A DNA stretch of 6,437 bases, from contig JAGWZD010000120.1 in assembly GCA_018968995.1 (NCBI GenBank), positions 1 through 6,437 on the forward strand, written 5' to 3'. The stretch comes from Bdellovibrionales bacterium (GTDB taxonomy: Bacteria; Bdellovibrionota; UBA1018). The notes under the pieces were generated by a model. It was not told the DNA's origin. It worked only from the letters and a program-made list of their open reading frames with translations, and did no database searches. Shown piece after piece: positions 5,802 through 6,437 of this stretch (position 1 is the first letter of the stretch; the number at the start of each line of letters is the position of its first letter). The position numbers were made by a program, and so were the translations under genes.

Positions 5802-6437
5802 GCCAGCACTCCCCCATCAATCGTAAAACTCTGACCGGTGATTCCAGCGGCGGCATCTGAAGCCAGGTAAACAGCAAGCCCCGCGATCTCTTCAGGCTCG
5901 ATGAAACGCCCTAAAGGTACTGAGGTTTTCAAAGACGCTTCGCTCATTCCGAGCTCCCCTAATCTTCCAAAAGCCATGTCGGTTCTTGTCCATCCCGGGC
6001 AGATCACATTTACTGTAATTCCCCGTGAAGCTACCGCATGCGAGAGTGCGCGCGTAAATCCCAACACCCCATGCTTTGCTGCACAGTAGGCCGTTTGATC
6101 CGGAACCCCCTTGAGAGCCAGCACGGAGGCAATATTGATGATTCGACCAGTTCCATCGGGCAGATGGGGCAAAACATACTTTGCCATGTAATAAGTGCCA
6201 TTCAGATTGACATCAATGATCTTCTCCCAAAAAGAGTCATCATCGGATGGATCCAAAAGGTTGGTTCCGGCAAGACCTGCATTATTGATGAGCCCATCGA
6301 TTCGACCTAGCTCTTTCACAGTCGCAGCGATTCCAGCCTTCACAGAATGACGATCAGATACGTCGCATACAAAGGCAAAATCAGCCCCACTGTTTCGCGC
6401 ACCCTGCTCTGTGGTCGCACAAGCCGCAACACGATAC
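5798..6437 (-). CDS. short-chain dehydrogenase/reductase (SDR), N-terminus beyond the window
   Basis: The C-terminal 212 residues of a classical SDR, an NAD(P)H-dependent oxidoreductase. The frame runs open to the window edge, starting YRVAACATT (end of beta strand 2), so the TGxxxGIG cofactor loop and the true start lie outside; the GTG at 6343 is internal. Numbering from the first complete codon, the visible motifs are DVSD, NNAG (51-54), catalytic N77 in DVNLNGTYY, S104 in NIASV, Y117 and K121 in YCAAK, CPGWTRTDM, and the C-terminal TGQSFTIDGG. The pattern is closest to FabG-like and ActIII-like ketoreductases, but SDR substrate cannot be read from this part. The stop overlaps the PTPS-like start (ATGA, 5798-5801), so the two genes form an operon. 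A pterin reductase role is possible from context, as sepiapterin and pteridine reductases are SDRs. No truncation or frameshift is seen inside the window. Confidence 0.95.
   Translation of the reverse strand, partial: YRVAACATTEQGARNSGADFAFVCDVSDRHSVKAGIAATVKELGRIDGLINNAGLAGTNLLDPSDDDSFWEKIIDVNLNGTYYMAKYVLPHLPDGTGRIINIASVLALKGVPDQTAYCAAKHGVLGFTRALSHAVASRGITVNVICPGWTRTDMAFGRLGELGMSEASLKTSVPLGRFIEPEEIAGLAVYLASDAAAGITGQSFTIDGGVLA
5809..5815 (-). promoter_or_regulatory. strong ribosome binding site for the PTPS-like gene
   Basis: GGGGGAG on the - strand lies seven bases before the ATG at 5801, inside the last codons of the SDR gene. It supports that start, and with the ATGA overlap it suggests translational coupling plus independent initiation. 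Confidence 0.7.

Overview
The window comes from a bacterial chromosome with roughly balanced base composition and mostly housekeeping content. The long signal-peptide lipoprotein with a polyglycine linker, the UbiB-type kinase and the encoded CCA on the tRNA suit a Gram-negative bacterium. The lipoprotein style recalls predatory or free-living Bdellovibrionota, but that is an impression from protein style, not something the sequence proves.

Layout: a complete tRNA-Leu(CAG) gene lies on the + strand at the left edge (5-88). It is followed by about 340 bases with no gene I can support (89-432). Everything to the right is on the - strand, read from right to left. First comes an SDR-family oxidoreductase cut by the window edge (5798-6437). 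It overlaps by four bases (ATGA) a 167-residue 6-pyruvoyl-tetrahydropterin-synthase-like protein (5298-5801). After a 145-base gap holding a candidate promoter comes a 210-residue cysteine-rich lipoprotein (4520-5152), then RNase R (2135-4474), then a UbiB/ABC1-family kinase-like protein with two C-terminal membrane helices (433-2109). The lipoprotein, rnr and ubiB genes are 45 and 25 bases apart with no obvious terminator between them, so they may share a transcript.

The most interesting point is the active site of the PTPS-like protein. It lacks the catalytic cysteine normally found just before the HGH zinc motif and carries a glutamate in the pattern E-x-x-H-G-H. This is the signature of PTPS-III enzymes, which replace dihydroneopterin aldolase (FolB) in folate synthesis in some bacteria and in Plasmodium. 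Its translationally coupled SDR partner raises the possibility of a small pterin-related operon.

Other points worth a second look are an RNase R whose usual N-terminal helix-turn-helix is replaced by about 115 basic, disordered residues, and a lipoprotein whose C-terminal part weakly resembles the LecA-like calcium-lectin fold. I saw no CRISPR array, insertion sequence, phage gene or defence system.
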